Part shown: positions 34,667 through 45,771 of the stretch, in pieces
Layout of the letters: every line of letters begins with the position of its first letter
How positions within the stretch are numbered: position 1 is the first letter of the stretch
Source of the DNA: Protula sp. h YS-2021
Lineage: Eukaryota > Annelida > Polychaeta > Sabellida > Serpulidae
Length of the DNA: 64,000 nt
Direction: 5' to 3'
Assembly (NCBI GenBank): GCA_949752745.1
Contig: OX457025.1
Span: 102,906,558-102,970,557 of the forward strand
Translations under genes and position numbers: made by a program
Notes under the pieces: model-generated
Told to the model about the DNA's origin: nothing
Seen by the model: only the letters and a program-made list of their open reading frames with translations
The model's database searches: none

Positions 34667-35761
34667 GTGATGATACGTCAGTTGCATTGAAGCAGTATCG
34701 CTATGCGCTATCGGTTTTGAACAGTCGCTGTCCAAGCGGAGTGATTGTTACAAGTTAGCGTGTTACGAGTCTGCGTGTCAAGATACTGTGCGTGTCTGGA
34801 ACGCTGTGTGCGTTCTCTGGTGAATCAGCATTTCACGGAACTGTACGTGTGTCGGCGCTACGTCTTTGTCACCGTGAAGTTTCGTATCAAAGTACTGTGA
34901 ATATCGGGCGATTTGTGGGAGTTTCGCCGTGGAACAGTATGTCAAGTACACCGCAGTGTGTGAGACATTTTTGGGTATTTATTTATTTATTCATGTATTT
35001 ATTTATTTATCTAGCATGTACTGTGGGCCTGTGATAAAGTTGGTGTAAGTAGGTGGATTATGTCATATTTATGGGTGTTTATACCCAGCAAACAACCGAT
35101 TTTTTTTGGTTGAAAAAGGTTAGATTTTGGTCGAAACGACTTCACAACCATATTCTGACCTATTTCCCCCAAATCCGAGGCGACGTCGGTTGTTCTAACG
35201 TCATTCCGACGTTGCAAAAACAAGCAAAAAGCCATAAACATTATTATCGCTCACTGGAAATGAAAGTCATTTTGAAAAAGAGGAAGAAAAAACGTGATTT
35301 TTACATGAAAATTTAGAATTTTGATGGCGCGTCGGTATTTTCTTCCTAGATTCTAAAAATGTACATGGAAAATGCTTTCGTATGTATTTCACAACAGCAG
35401 TTGAATGATTAAGTATCTATTAATTATATAACTCTAGTCAGTTTCAGGTCGGAATCCGACGTTGGTTACAATTTCATATACAACCTAAAACCGACATAAT
35501 TCCGACGTCGAATTTAGTCGGGACCCGACGTCATTCTGACGTTGAAAATCCGTTGAAATCATATACAACCAAAGCCGGCACGTCAATCCGACGTCGGAAA
35601 CGTCGGGTCAAGACGTAGACCCCACGACATTCTGACGTCTTAATGTTTGCTGGGTAGAAAATAAAATTGCCGTTGTTTAAATATCTGCCTTTTCACTGTG
35701 TTTCTTTGACGTGTCCACTCATTTGTTTATCCAGCCCAAAATAAAATTCACATTAGTGACA
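34667..35761 (+). repeat. 5' LTR of gypsy 1, downstream part (with MITE)
   Basis: Continues from the 9-bp duplication through CGTCAGTTGCATTGAAGCAG to the LTR end TGACA at 35,761. It includes about 225 bp (34,731-34,956) that the 3' LTR lacks but that is present in the LTR of gypsy 2 (45.3 kb). The MITE at 35,084-35,654 interrupts it. A primer-binding-type sequence starting TGGAGAGCCTGCC follows at 35,765. Confidence 0.8.
35084..35654. mobile_element. 571-bp MITE with CCCAGCAAAC ends
   Basis: Begins CCCAGCAAAC and ends GTTTGCTGGG, a perfect 10-bp terminal inverted repeat, with TA on both sides. The uninterrupted site is seen at about 42,590 in the 3' LTR (GTTTATAGTATAAATAAAA). Inside are many CGACGTCGG/TCTGACGTC-like palindromic words. 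Non-autonomous; TA duplications point to a Tc1/mariner-like mover. Confidence 0.8.
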
Positions 35762-35764
35762 ACG

Positions 35765-35785
35765 TGGAGAGCCTGCCAGTATGAG
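35765..35785 (+). other. Putative primer-binding site, gypsy 1
   Basis: TGGAGAGCCTGCC starts 3 bp after the 5' LTR. The same position in gypsy 2 (45,775) reads TGGCGAGCCTGCCCGG. The TGG start is expected for pairing with a tRNA 3' CCA end; the tRNA is not identified. Confidence 0.5.
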
Positions 35786-37980
35786 CAAAATTTAAGCCGT
35801 GGTCTGGAAATATAGCGAGATATTTTTTTCAGTCCAGGCCGTGGTATATTTCGGCATATATTTTGAGATATATCTGCGATATCTGTAGAGCAGTGATTTA
35901 ATCTAGTGTCTCCCTGTCACCCCCTCCTTTTCCCCTCCTTTCCCCTCCTCTTTCCCCTCTCCCTCCCTCCTCCGAAACACACACGAAAACAGCTGGATGT
36001 GAACAGATTGTTTTTTTTTTTGCTGATGTGTATGTGCACTGTTTTAAAGCAGGCCGCAAAGCTGGCAGTGACCTATTTAGCAACATAGTGTAAACACAGC
36101 TCTACGCTGAGAGTCGATCAGTGTGTTTGAAGCAAGAGGCATTGCAAAGTGAAAGCCTTATTTGGAATCTGCGTCTCCCTTCAGTCAGTGTTTAAGGGAC
36201 GATCTACAGTAAATGTTTTTTTTTGGTTGAGAGAATGTGTATCAATTCCGTGTACGGTGTATCCCTTCAGTGAGGGGTTATGTTAGGTCGCCTTATGACA
36301 AAATATAACAGTTGCTTTGATGGTTTTGTGGGTGTGTTAGCATGAGCCGAAGTGAGAAGAATTCCAGGAAAAAAAACTAGAGCAGGTGGACATATCTTCC
36401 CCCTATAATAATCAAAAGTTACTGCATAGTGATCAAAGTTAACCAAATGTTGACCTGAGGGTCAGCCTAAATCCCCCTCTCCCACCCTTTTTATTGTTAT
36501 TTTTAGTGCAAGCTAGAGTTATTTCAGTTATTTAAATGAATTGGATGAAGCAATGGGCTGATATAGTACAGGCGTTGCCAAGTAAAATCAATTCATGACG
36601 CCTGTGGTTTCAAGTGACGGCTATATGAAAGCTGCGTCTATCTTCAGTCAGTGTTTAAGCTACGGCCTAAAAACAAAAGCTTTTTTTACATGTAAAGTTG
36701 TGTTCATTCAGTGCTGGCATGATTCCATTTAAAAAAGAGAGTTGCTTCGGTGGAAATAGATAGTATTGCGTAAATAGAATTCTAGTGAACTTAAATGTGT
36801 TTCTTTTCCAATAAACAGATGACCGTATCTCACTTCTAAAACATTCATAAGTTACTGCCTGTTGATCAAATTTAACCAGATTTTGACCGTAAGGTCAGTT
36901 ATAATCCCTTGCCCCTTTGTATTCTTTTCCTTTTTGAGTTCGTCAACTAGAGTGATTTTTGCTATAAAATCAGTGAAATTTACGCTTAAGTGTGGCGTTA
37001 TATAGTTTTGTTTTTTTTTCTGTGAAGTGTTGTTGTGGAAGTGAAGCGGAAGCGGGCTGCTTCACGATAAAATGTACACGAAAGGGCTGCGTCATGTTTA
37101 GAATGATCTCTATTTTTAAACGTGTGACATGTGCCTTGGGATGGAAGTGAAACAGTAGCAGGTTGTTTTACGGTAAAGTGTACATGTGCGGGTAGTTGCA
37201 CGATAATAGTACCACAGACATAAAAGGGTATACCTTAGTTGAACGTTTTTAAGATTTAAAGGTGAAATCAATGCGAGAGTTTAAATCATTATTGCGTTAA
37301 TAACCAGGTGCATTGAAAAGGTTTTGAGTGGAGGAACATACGTGCTCTGAACGTCGATAACGACCATGTACTGAGATCTATTACATATATATGGTGGCGG
37401 ATGTTGTGTTCAACCATTGATGTGTGCGATTATATCAAAAAAATATTGGCGCACTGCATATCGTTGACTAAATGTGTGGATTATAATTTAATCCTGTTTT
37501 GTGCGCTATCAGGAGACTAGCCTGGTATATACATGCAAGTGGCATGTATATGTGTGCTAACCTGTGAATTGCATATTGCATCTCGTGACTTAGAGTATTA
37601 TCAGACTATTTTTCTAGTTTAGGAGCTTATCTGTGACTTTCTCTAAACATTGGTCAGTTCGGTGAGCTGTTGATAACTAGTGGTGTTGATATAGGGCTTA
37701 GTTGTGACATGTATGGTTGTAATGACGTGTCTGGGACCCTATCAACTGGTGATTAGTCTGGCAGATGTCTTGATTGGTTTAGCTAGTCAGGCACATGGTT
37801 TTGCCTGGTTTGACCAGATAGTTTTCTGTTAGTCGGAGACTTAGGTTAGTCTTGGGACTGCAGTGTTCATTATTTGTCTATTAGTAAGCGTAGGCTAATT
37901 GATGCCCTAAGTTGGTTTAGCTAGTGTGTTGTTGCTTAAGTCTGTGCGAAACTTGTGCTTAAGTGGTATGAAATATTAGG
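35786..37980. other. Gypsy 1 leader region, ~2.2 kb untranslated
   Basis: Long non-coding leader between the primer-binding site and gag. It is collinear with 45,795-48,026 of gypsy 2 (for example GCATATATTTTGAGATATATCTG and TTGATTGGTTTAGCTAGTC are shared). Both copies contain CCCCTCC/CTTTTCCCC pyrimidine stretches. A leader this long is unusual for gypsy elements. Confidence 0.6.
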
Positions 37981-37981
37981 T

Positions 37982-38985
37982 ATGGCAACGTCAAAGGATG
38001 ATGCCGAGGGCTTCAGTCAGAAAGCAGTGGAGTCGAGATTGACTTTAGATCAAATTACGGAAATAGGTAGCAGGTTAATCTTGATGTTGAGTCTCTTGCG
38101 CGTTTTGTTAATGGCCAGCAAGCTGTTGAAAGAGAAGATGGGGCAGGTCGTCGTGCAATTAAGAAAGAGTTTCAAGCTTTGGTGTTAGAGACAGAAAAAT
38201 ATCAACATGAGGAAGCCATGTTAAACATGCAACTTTGAGACCGTGAATTGCAATAAGAATCAGCTAGGGTTTCTGAAGATGATGTTACAAATCAGCAAGC
38301 CAGCTCAAATAGAGTTTCACCAAAACTTAACTGTGATAAGGATGACATGGACTCTTATATTCTCAGGTTTGAGTGCTATGCTACAGCTCGGGGTTGGTTT
38401 CGTGATAGGTGGTGTATCCCTTTAGGTGCGATGCTTGAAGAGAAGGCTCTAGAGCTTTATGCTAGACTCAAAACCAAATTTAACAGTGTCAGGCAAAGGA
38501 AAGATGAGAGTTTATCTCTGTTTGCAGCTCGAAGTTTAAATTATTCTGAACGTTGAGTAGAGCTTGCTGAAGTCGAATAAAGCTTCGAAAGCTTGAAAGA
38601 TTTTATCGTCAGAGAACGTTGTTTGCAAACTCAGATCCTGAGTTAGTTACATTAATTCGCGAAGGTTTGAAGTATGGAAAGCAGGGTTGATGTAGCCGAT
38701 CTGTACGAACGGGCTCATAAACGGTAGTATCAAAACTCTTGTCAACAACAGAAAGGCAAATATAGAGGAAAGAAATTTAACAATAAACCTAAAAAACAGA
38801 TCTTTTGAAAGAAATAGATCGGATCAAGATTCTAGTAATTCATCAAATTCTAAACAGTATTTTTCGAGCAAAAAGTATTTTGGCTGTGGCCAATCAGGAC
38901 ACACTAAGAACAGATGTCCAAATAAGAAACAGGATTTGGGCAACATAGCTGTTTCTGGAAATGGTGTTGGATTTGGTGAATGAAA
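37982..38985 (+). pseudogene. gag of gypsy 1 (broken)
   Basis: Starts ATGGCAACGTCAAAGGATGA, as in gypsy 2 at 48,027. Frameshifts and stops break it into pieces: an N-terminal coiled-coil-like part, a capsid segment (DMDSYILRFECYATARGWF), a region missing in gypsy 2 (about 38,530-38,850), and a zinc knuckle recognisable as FGCGQSGHTKNRCPNKK at about 38,880. The knuckle has the C-x2-C-x4-H-x4-C spacing, although its first Cys is replaced by Tyr/Phe context here. Nucleic-acid binding was its role. Confidence 0.75.
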
Positions 38986-39028
38986 TGGTGAGCAGGTTGA
39001 ATGACTAGGGTCTCTAGCATGTCAGGAC

Positions 39029-39465
39029 ATGGATCCAAAGTTGTTGCAAAGGTTAACTTTTCAACCAGGAAAACTTAATTCCATCCCAGTGCAAGTTATG
39101 AGGGATACAGGTTGTACAACAGTGTTTGTTCATTCTCGATTTGTGACAGACAATCAATGGACAGGTGAAAGAAGAAAGTACTTCATGATAATGGCTTATC
39201 CGATTACGCGAGGGTAGGGAAAGCTCAGTTGGAACGCCCATGGTTTGTTGGTGAGATAGAAGCATTATGCTTTGATACATTAGTATATGACGTGGTGATT
39301 GGAGTTATTCAATTTAGTGAACGCTGTTCTTTTGTTCATACAAGGTCAATGGTCAAAGATTCATTTAAGCTGGTTAAACCTTTGAAAGTACTTAAAAGTA
39401 GTTTAAATCCTAGTATTCCACATGAAGAGTTTAAAGCAGAAAACCGACAAGCGACAAGTAGTTAG
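39029..39465 (+). pseudogene. Aspartic protease region of gypsy 1
   Basis: VQVMRDTGCTTVFVHSRFV contains the D-T-G active-site triad of retropepsins with the usual hydrophobic lead-in. A stop at 39,217 and a frameshift separate it from the downstream FVGEIEALCFDTLVYDVVIG segment, where the family has the ILG/VIG box. The cleavage product boundaries cannot be assigned. Confidence 0.7.
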
Positions 39466-40830
39466 ACAAAGCACGGAAAGATAGTAAATCAAACAAGCGA
39501 AGAAAATTAGGCAATACTGAGACATGGTTTGAAATACGCAATGGTTACTTGTATAGATGTTTCACCTCAGCGAAAGTAGATCCAGACAAAGTGTTCGTCC
39601 AGCTGTTAGTACCCAGTAAGTTCAGAGAAGGTGTTTTAGAATTTCCTGATAATTTTGTTTTGGCAGGACATTTAGGTGCAGAGAAAACTTACAACATAGT
39701 AGATGAAAATTTATTTTGGCCTGACCTGGCACACATAGTCCGCTACTGTAGATCGTGTGAAGTTTGTCAGAAAACTATATCGAAAGAATTGGTTAGGAGT
39801 GTTCCATTGGAAAGGCCTGCTCTTATAGAATTCCGTTTCAAAGGGTTGCAATAGACATAATAGGACCAATTTTCCGGTTAGTAAAAGAGGCAATAGATAT
39901 ATGCTTACTTGTGTAGATTATGCAACGAGGTATTCGGAAGCAGTAGCTTTACCAAGCATAGATACAATTCGCGTAGCAGAAGCTTTAGTAGGAATTTTCT
40001 CTTGGACAGTTGTACCGTAGCAAATAGTTTCAGACAATGGTTCGCCGTTCTCATCTGAATTGATGGCAGAAGTATCCAGGTTATTGTCGATCCAAAATTT
40101 ATTCATAACTCCTTATCATAGTCAAGGGAATGGTCTTTGCGAAACGTACAATGGCACTTTGAAAATGATGCTCAAACGCATGCGTGTAGACAAACCCAAA
40201 ACGTGGTGTAGATACATAGAACCCTTGTTGTTTGCGTGTAGGAAAGCTCCTTAAGCTAGCACAAAGTTTTCACCATTTGAGTTGCACAGACGTACAGTTA
40301 GGAGACCAATGAATATCTTGCGTGAGTTGTGGACGAACGAAGCATGTGACGGTGATGTGAAAACGACATATGAATATCTCATAGATCTTAGAAATCGATT
40401 GGAGGAAACTTGCAAATTAGCTCAAAAGGAGTTAGAAAGTGCACATCAAACATATAAGAAACATTTTGACAAACCGACTAGACCTCGTAAATTAGAAATA
40501 GGAGACCAAGTGCTGTTGCTGTTACCAACCGATCACAACAAATTGCTACTGCAATGTAGTGAAAGGAAAGAAAGGATTAAATGACTGTCTAATCGAAATT
40601 AATGGTAAAGACAAACTGCACCACATCAACATTTTCAAGAAATTCTATTCGCTAGAAGATGACGGTCAAAAATCAAGTTCAGGCTGTGTTGTGGGTACAA
40701 TACTAGAAGATCAAAGCGAAACAATACTATATGACAATCAAATGTGGACAAACCCGACAAAGAACCAAGAAACCTATCGTGACGTAAATATTAATCCCGA
40801 CTTAGACCCAAACAAAAAGCAGAACGAAAA
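39466..40830 (+). pseudogene. Integrase of gypsy 1, upstream of RT
   Basis: The HHCC zinc-binding domain is at 39,650-39,780 (AGHLGAEKTYN then CRSCEVCQK). The DDE core follows: YMLTCVDYATRYSEAVALPS (first Asp, 39,900-39,955), QIVSDNGSPFSSE (second Asp, about 40,020) and SQGNGLCETYNGTLK (Glu, about 40,125), then the C-terminal LEIGDQVLLLLP (about 40,490). Frameshifts at about 39,850 and stops at 40,018 and 40,252 inactivate it. It lies before the RT domain, not after it, which is the opposite of most Ty3/gypsy elements. Confidence 0.85.
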
Positions 40831-40837
40831 CAACTAA

Positions 40838-41640
40838 TAAGAAATATGAAGTAATCTTTTCATTAAAACCAGGGAAATACAATATATGGACTTGTGATAT
40901 AACGTTGACAATAGGCAAACCAATCAGGACTAAGCAATACCCAATACTTTCTGCAATGATCGACAGTAAATCGGAAATAGAAGAGATAATACAATCAGGC
41001 ATTATAGAACCATCCAACTGTCCTTATCGGCATCAATAGTTATTGTTAGGAAAAAGGACAATGGTTTGCGAATTTGCACAGATTTTAGAGCATTAAATCG
41101 AGCTACAAAATTAAACGCAAAACCTATGCCAAACTCGAATGAAATGCTTACGAGATTACATGGGTGCAATTAACTTTCAAAAATAGAACTTTCAAAAGGC
41201 TATTACTAAATCCCTGTTACCCACGCTACAAAAGAAAAGACTGCTTTTTGTACTTAGTTTGGCTTATATCAATACAGATTCATGCCTTTTGGCTATGTCA
41301 ACGCGGGTAGTGAATACAACCAAATGATGAGAAAGCTTCTTTATGGTTTAGAACAGGTTGATAGTTTCGTGGATAATGTTCTAACTTACATAATTTTGTG
41401 GAGGGAGCAGTTGCGGGTTCTCGAAAGTGTCTTTGAAAGAGTCTTGAAGGCTGGTTTGACAGTAAAACCATCCAAGTGTTTCTTCGGTTATCAGAAATTT
41501 TACTTTGTTGGCCATAAAGTAGGGCTAGATGAACTCAGTACTTATAAGGACAAGACTGAAAAGATTAAAAATGCTCCGGTGCCCGAAAATAATACCCAAC
41601 TTCGCTCGTTCTTAGGTTTGGCTAACTACAATAGGCAGTT
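40838..41640 (+). pseudogene. Reverse transcriptase of gypsy 1
   Basis: Ordered RT blocks: IRTKQYPI..IEEIIQSGIIEPSNCPY (40,920-41,030), VRKKDNGLRICTDFRALN (41,045-41,100), MPNSNEML (41,130), YQYRFMPFGYVNAGSEYNQMM (41,270-41,330), and SFVDNVLTYI at 41,365. In that last block the family has YxDD-V, here VDN, so one catalytic Asp is lost. Then comes KAGLTVKPSKCFFGYQK (41,450-41,500) and RSFLGLANYNRQF. Several stops before 41,282. Inactive. Confidence 0.85.
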
Positions 41641-41995
41641 TTGCCCAAACCGTCAAAAGTCAAGTTTCCATTTAAGCTTGAGTGGAATATTCATGCCAAA
41701 GAAGCAATTGATAGACTGAAACAGATGTTGATAAAGAAATCAGTACTTGCCAGAAGTAGAGAAGATTTTTGTGTTGAGGACCGATGCGTCTTCTCTAGGT
41801 CTAGGTGCAGTTTTATTACAGGAGCAAGATGGCATATTAGCACTCGTAGCTTACGCTAATAAGACGTTATTGCCCCGACAGCAAAGATACTGATATGTGA
41901 GCGTGAATGTTTAGCTATCGTATGGGCCGTGGACAAGTTTAAGGTCTATTTGATAGAGAAGCCGTTTATTTTTCAATATATAATATAATATTCTA
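41641..41995 (+). pseudogene. RNase H region of gypsy 1
   Basis: After a frame change, LRTDASSLGLGAVLLQEQDG (about 41,780-41,840) carries the TDAS..G.GAVL start of the gypsy RNase H domain with its first catalytic Asp. A degraded ERECLAIVWAVDKFK stretch follows at about 41,900-41,940. The domain is cut short by stops, and no second integrase follows before the polypurine tract. Confidence 0.7.
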
Positions 41996-42044
41996 CAAAT
42001 GGCTTAAAGGCGAATCTCTTGAGATCTTATCAGATAAAAATCTT

Positions 42045-42057
42045 AAGAAGGGGCGTG
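42045..42057 (+). other. Polypurine tract before the 3' LTR
   Basis: AAGAAGGGGCG directly precedes the TGTCA that starts the 3' LTR, the expected plus-strand primer position. Confidence 0.6.
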
Positions 42058-42693
42058 TGTCATATATGACAAAAATATTAATTCATAAGTGTTTTTTAAT
42101 TTGTTAAATCTCCGGGAGATTCGGGATGTATGGTAACTTGCCACTTTACGTGCAGCCTCGCAGAGTCGCAGTGTTGCATTGTTGACAACGAAAAACAAAT
42201 GCAACTCTGGCGAATCAGATCCATGGAAGCCGTTATAAAAGGTTTTTGTATTAGGTGGAACGGTTATTTGACAGAATCACAAGACATGTGAAGGATGTAA
42301 ATAAAAACTCTTGTTAAGAAGATATCGGCACCTGGCCGTGTGTTCCTGGTAGGCGTGGAGGCAGTGCAGTGGGAGTTTTCTGGTCTGGACGTCCGTCCGC
42401 CTGTTCGTGATGATACGTCAGTTGCATTGAAGCAGTATCGCAATGCGCTATCGGTTTTGAACAGTCGCTGTGTGTGAGACATTTTTCGGTATTTATTTAT
42501 TCATGTATTTATTTATTTAGCATGTACTGTGGGTCTGTGAAAACGTTGGTTTAAGTGTGTGCACTATGTCATATTTATGGGTGTTTATAGTATAAATAAA
42601 ATTCTCCCTGTTTAAATATCTGCCTTTTCACTGTGTTTTTTTACGCGACTACTCATTTGCTTATCCGGCCAAAAATAAAAATCATCAGTGAGA
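42058..42693 (+). repeat. 3' LTR of gypsy 1
   Basis: Collinear with the split 5' LTR (25,583-25,956 plus 34,667-35,761 without the MITE), but about 225 bp shorter because the segment between CAGTCGCTGT and GTGTGAGACA is deleted. It ends TGAGA and is followed by the AGCAG target duplication. It preserves the uninterrupted sites of both the foldback and MITE insertions. Confidence 0.85.
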
Positions 42694-43228
42694 AGCAGCA
42701 GTGGAGAAGTCCGTGTTCAGTGTTCATGTGTACAGAAGGACAGCATCATGGAGTGGTCGTTGCTATGTTTCCCTACGTCATGTGTCGTCGACAAGGTTGG
42801 AAGCTACCTCAAGCGTAACAACGTCATAGTCGCCAGACGCTCGCTGAGTATTTGCTTAGGTATTCGGATTTTATCAGCATTACCAAAAGTAATAGTATTG
42901 CAATCTGAACCCAACCTCAAACCGCGATACTTCAGTTATTTACATTGCCCAATACTATTGATAGCACAACACATATGTGTATAATTATACCTTAAGAGGT
43001 TCTGATAATCTCTCACAATCTCGCAGTCTGTCATTTGTGTAAGTACCAAAAGCGCTTTGAGGAGATCATGTCGGAGGGCCAGCCGCTGCTTGTCAGCGAC
43101 ATCGACGTCTTTCAGCTCGTCCACGACCTGGACGAGAAAGTTATCCACTCCTGCATTTCATCCAGGGAAGCACCCCTACAAGACGGTCATAAGCCGCTTA
43201 GCGCAAATACACCAACACAATTAATATA
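42694..43228 (+). other. Exon-like coding segments, unknown host gene or retrocopy
   Basis: Two GC-richer stretches stand out from AT-rich surroundings. At about 42,749-42,850, VVDKVGSYLKRNNVIVARRS. At about 43,026-43,228, KYQKRFEEIMSEGQPLLVS then DIDVFQLVHDLDEKVIHSC, running to a stop at 43,227. An AG (CGCAG at about 43,025) could be a splice acceptor and AATAAA occurs near 43,237. The codon composition (GAGGAGATC, GACCTGGACGAG) looks like a conserved cellular gene. The family is not recognised. Confidence 0.4.
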
Positions 43229-45265
43229 AAACAGTGTAATAAAAGCGCAATAAGATGATAAGATGAACATAGCAATCTTTTTATTTGGTTTTACGTATTA
43301 ATGAAGACAGAATAGACTTAATGTCATTGTTGCAAACCTGCACCAAACAATTTCGAAAAGTTTGAAGCAGTTCGAAAATCCAAGATGGTTTAGGGAGATT
43401 GAAAGAAGCTACGACAACAACAGGGGAAGGTAAAGAGTTTTTCTTTAGAGAGTGTGTGGAGCTGGATATGGTTGGATATAATTTTGCCAGTACATTATTG
43501 AACAAAACAAATCATCGAAACGTGTTGATTTTAAAATGCCCTAATGAGGTCGCGCGCGTGTCGATGAGGTGTTACATGTGTAATTGTGATCTCGCACCCC
43601 TCAGTGAGTTGTCGCACCTTGCTTATCAAGTGTCATGCGTGTATGCTTACAGCGAGTAGCTTGCGGTAGGGAGCGACGAAGGACAGAGAGGTGTACTGCG
43701 GTTCTCTTATAAATTACCTATTTTTACACATCTCTGTGATTCTTTGTGTGGCGTAGTTACTTTGGTACGGCGTTGTCAAGTACGCGATATACGCACGTTT
43801 TCGATATGTACTGGAAGAGTAGTGAATATGGCTGGTTGTACCCAACGAACTTATTTACCAGTCAAAATACTTCTGTTTCCTTTGTACTAGTCATCATGAA
43901 ATAAATAATTAACGAGAACACGCAAGGTGATAATCTGTGTAATCAGCTGATATTGAGACTTGACACGAAAGTGTCTTATTCTGCTTTAACATATCATTAA
44001 GCCATTGAAAATGATACTTAGATGCAGCTGCAAACTAAAACATTTAATTTTTTTAGGCATTGCCATGACGGATGTTTATTAAAAAATTTTCTCGAGTTCA
44101 AAAAAACATGACAGAAAGTGCTTAATCGGGATAGCAGGACTTGACTGCAAAGTGTAATGTGTGACCCTATAGAGTACTCTGTGTTTATGCTTCAGAGCGT
44201 CGACAAATACGGTCGTGGACCGCATGACGTCGAGGGCCTACAGCGCGCATGCTCAGCAAGAGGGACAGGCACTTCTACCAGCGGTCTTGGGACAACTCGG
44301 TCCTTTGCCAACTGGGCCCCTACCAACTCAGTTTACATGAGAGACGACTCGGCCCTTGTTTTGGACAACTCGGTCCTGCCTAAAACGACACGGCCCCTAA
44401 TGTCCAACTCGGCCCCTACTTAATCGATTACACAACATGATATATATAATGACGATACAGGAAGACCAGAATGCTACAACTTTTTACTTTATTTCCAACA
44501 ACCGCAAGCGCTCTTCATCCTCTGATTAATTTCTAGACTCAAATTCCACTTCTAAAATAAATAAATTCTTTTTACTCATCTCTTTCGTCTGAAAGTCACT
44601 AATTATCACCCTTTTACAGAAAAAAGGCATATTGTCCTTTAGGACTTCAATCAAATTGTGGTGTGTTAAAAAGTTCATAAAGTATTTTTTGGACTGTGTG
44701 GTGTGTAAAAAGTGTCTTATAGAACCTCGCAAACCTGCAGTAAGTACAGGCCTTGATTTATCTGTAGTACAATTCGATGTTTTTGAATGGTTTGCTTGCA
44801 AAATAAACACTGAGCAAGACGCTGCGTTGCCGATTTGGAATCGCCCATGATGAAGGATGACATTCTGTGGACAACCATTGCATCAGAAATCCAACCCTCT
44901 TTTGCAAATTGCAATTTAGTATTCTTTTTATGAGAAAGTGCATTGCACAGTTAAAAAATTTCAAAAGCCTTTTATGTCAGTTCTCGAAATTGCAATTAAG
45001 TATTCCTTTTGTGAGAATATATATTGCACTGTAAAAGAAATTTCAAAAGCCTTTAAATCCCTATGATGGTTAAGGAATTACCAATATCAAAATTGCAATT
45101 AATTTTTCGTGTGATAATAATATGCACTGCATTCAATTCGAAATTTTAAAAAGCCTTTCATGTCCCTGGAATGATTCAACTAGTACCAATCCCGAAGTTG
45201 CAATGGCTTTTCACTGTAAGAAAAATGGGTACTCGTTTGGTAAAAAAATTCAAACTTAATAAATA
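43229..45265. other. Intergenic with two repeat patches
   Basis: Short ORFs at 43.3-43.7 and 44.5-44.9 kb overlap on both strands and lack domains. An ACTCGGCCCCTA-type degenerate array lies at 44,275-44,415. From about 44,905 to 45,230 a ~100-bp unit with TTGCAATTAAGTATTCCTTT and TTTCAAAAGCCTTT is repeated about four times with strong divergence. Confidence 0.45.
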
Positions 45266-45267
45266 CT

Positions 45268-45771
45268 TCAGTTGCATTGAAGCAGTAACAACGCGTCGCA
45301 TATCGCAGTGCCTATCGGTTTTGAACAGTCGCTGTTAAGGTACTGTGCGTGTCTGGGACGCTGTGTGCGTTCTTCTCTGGTGAATCAGCATTTCACGGTA
45401 CATTACGCGTTGTGCGCTACGTCCTTGCTACCGTGAAGTTTCGGGTCAAAGTACTGTGCGTATCGGGCTATTTGTGGGAGTTTCGCCGTGGAACAGTGTC
45501 AGGTACACCGCAGGGTGTGAGACATTTTGTAGGTATTTATTTATTTATTTAGGTATTTATTTATTCATTTATTTATTTGTGTTTTATTTATTTATCTAGC
45601 ATGTGCTGTGGGCAGGCCTGTGATAATGTTGGTTTAAATGGCTGGATTATATCATATTTATTGGCGTTATTATAAATAAAATCCTTGTTGTTTAAATATC
45701 TGGCTTTTCACTGTGTTTCTTTGACTACCGACCACTCATTTGCTCATCTGGCCCAAAACTCATCCGTGACA
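45268..45771 (+). repeat. Partial 5' LTR of gypsy 2
   Basis: Collinear with 34,679-35,761 of gypsy 1 without the MITE, including the ~225-bp segment missing from the 3' LTR of gypsy 1. A TTTATTTATTTA run at about 45,535-45,600 is longer than in the other copies. Confidence 0.8.

Larger units (their letters stand above)
25583..42693 (+). mobile_element. Ty3/gypsy-family LTR retrotransposon 1 (Gmr1-like pol order), with nested insertions
   Basis: The 5' LTR starts with TGTCA at 25,583. The 3' LTR runs 42,058-42,693. The 5-bp sequence AGCAG directly precedes the first (25,578-25,582) and directly follows the second (42,694-42,698), a target-site duplication that fixes both ends. The span is 17.1 kb. 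Without the 8.7-kb foldback element and the 571-bp MITE in its 5' LTR it would be about 7.8 kb. Gene order is gag, aspartic protease, integrase, reverse transcriptase, RNase H. All ORFs carry stops or frameshifts, so it is dead. A second copy with the same order lies at 45.3-51.1 kb. Confidence 0.85.
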
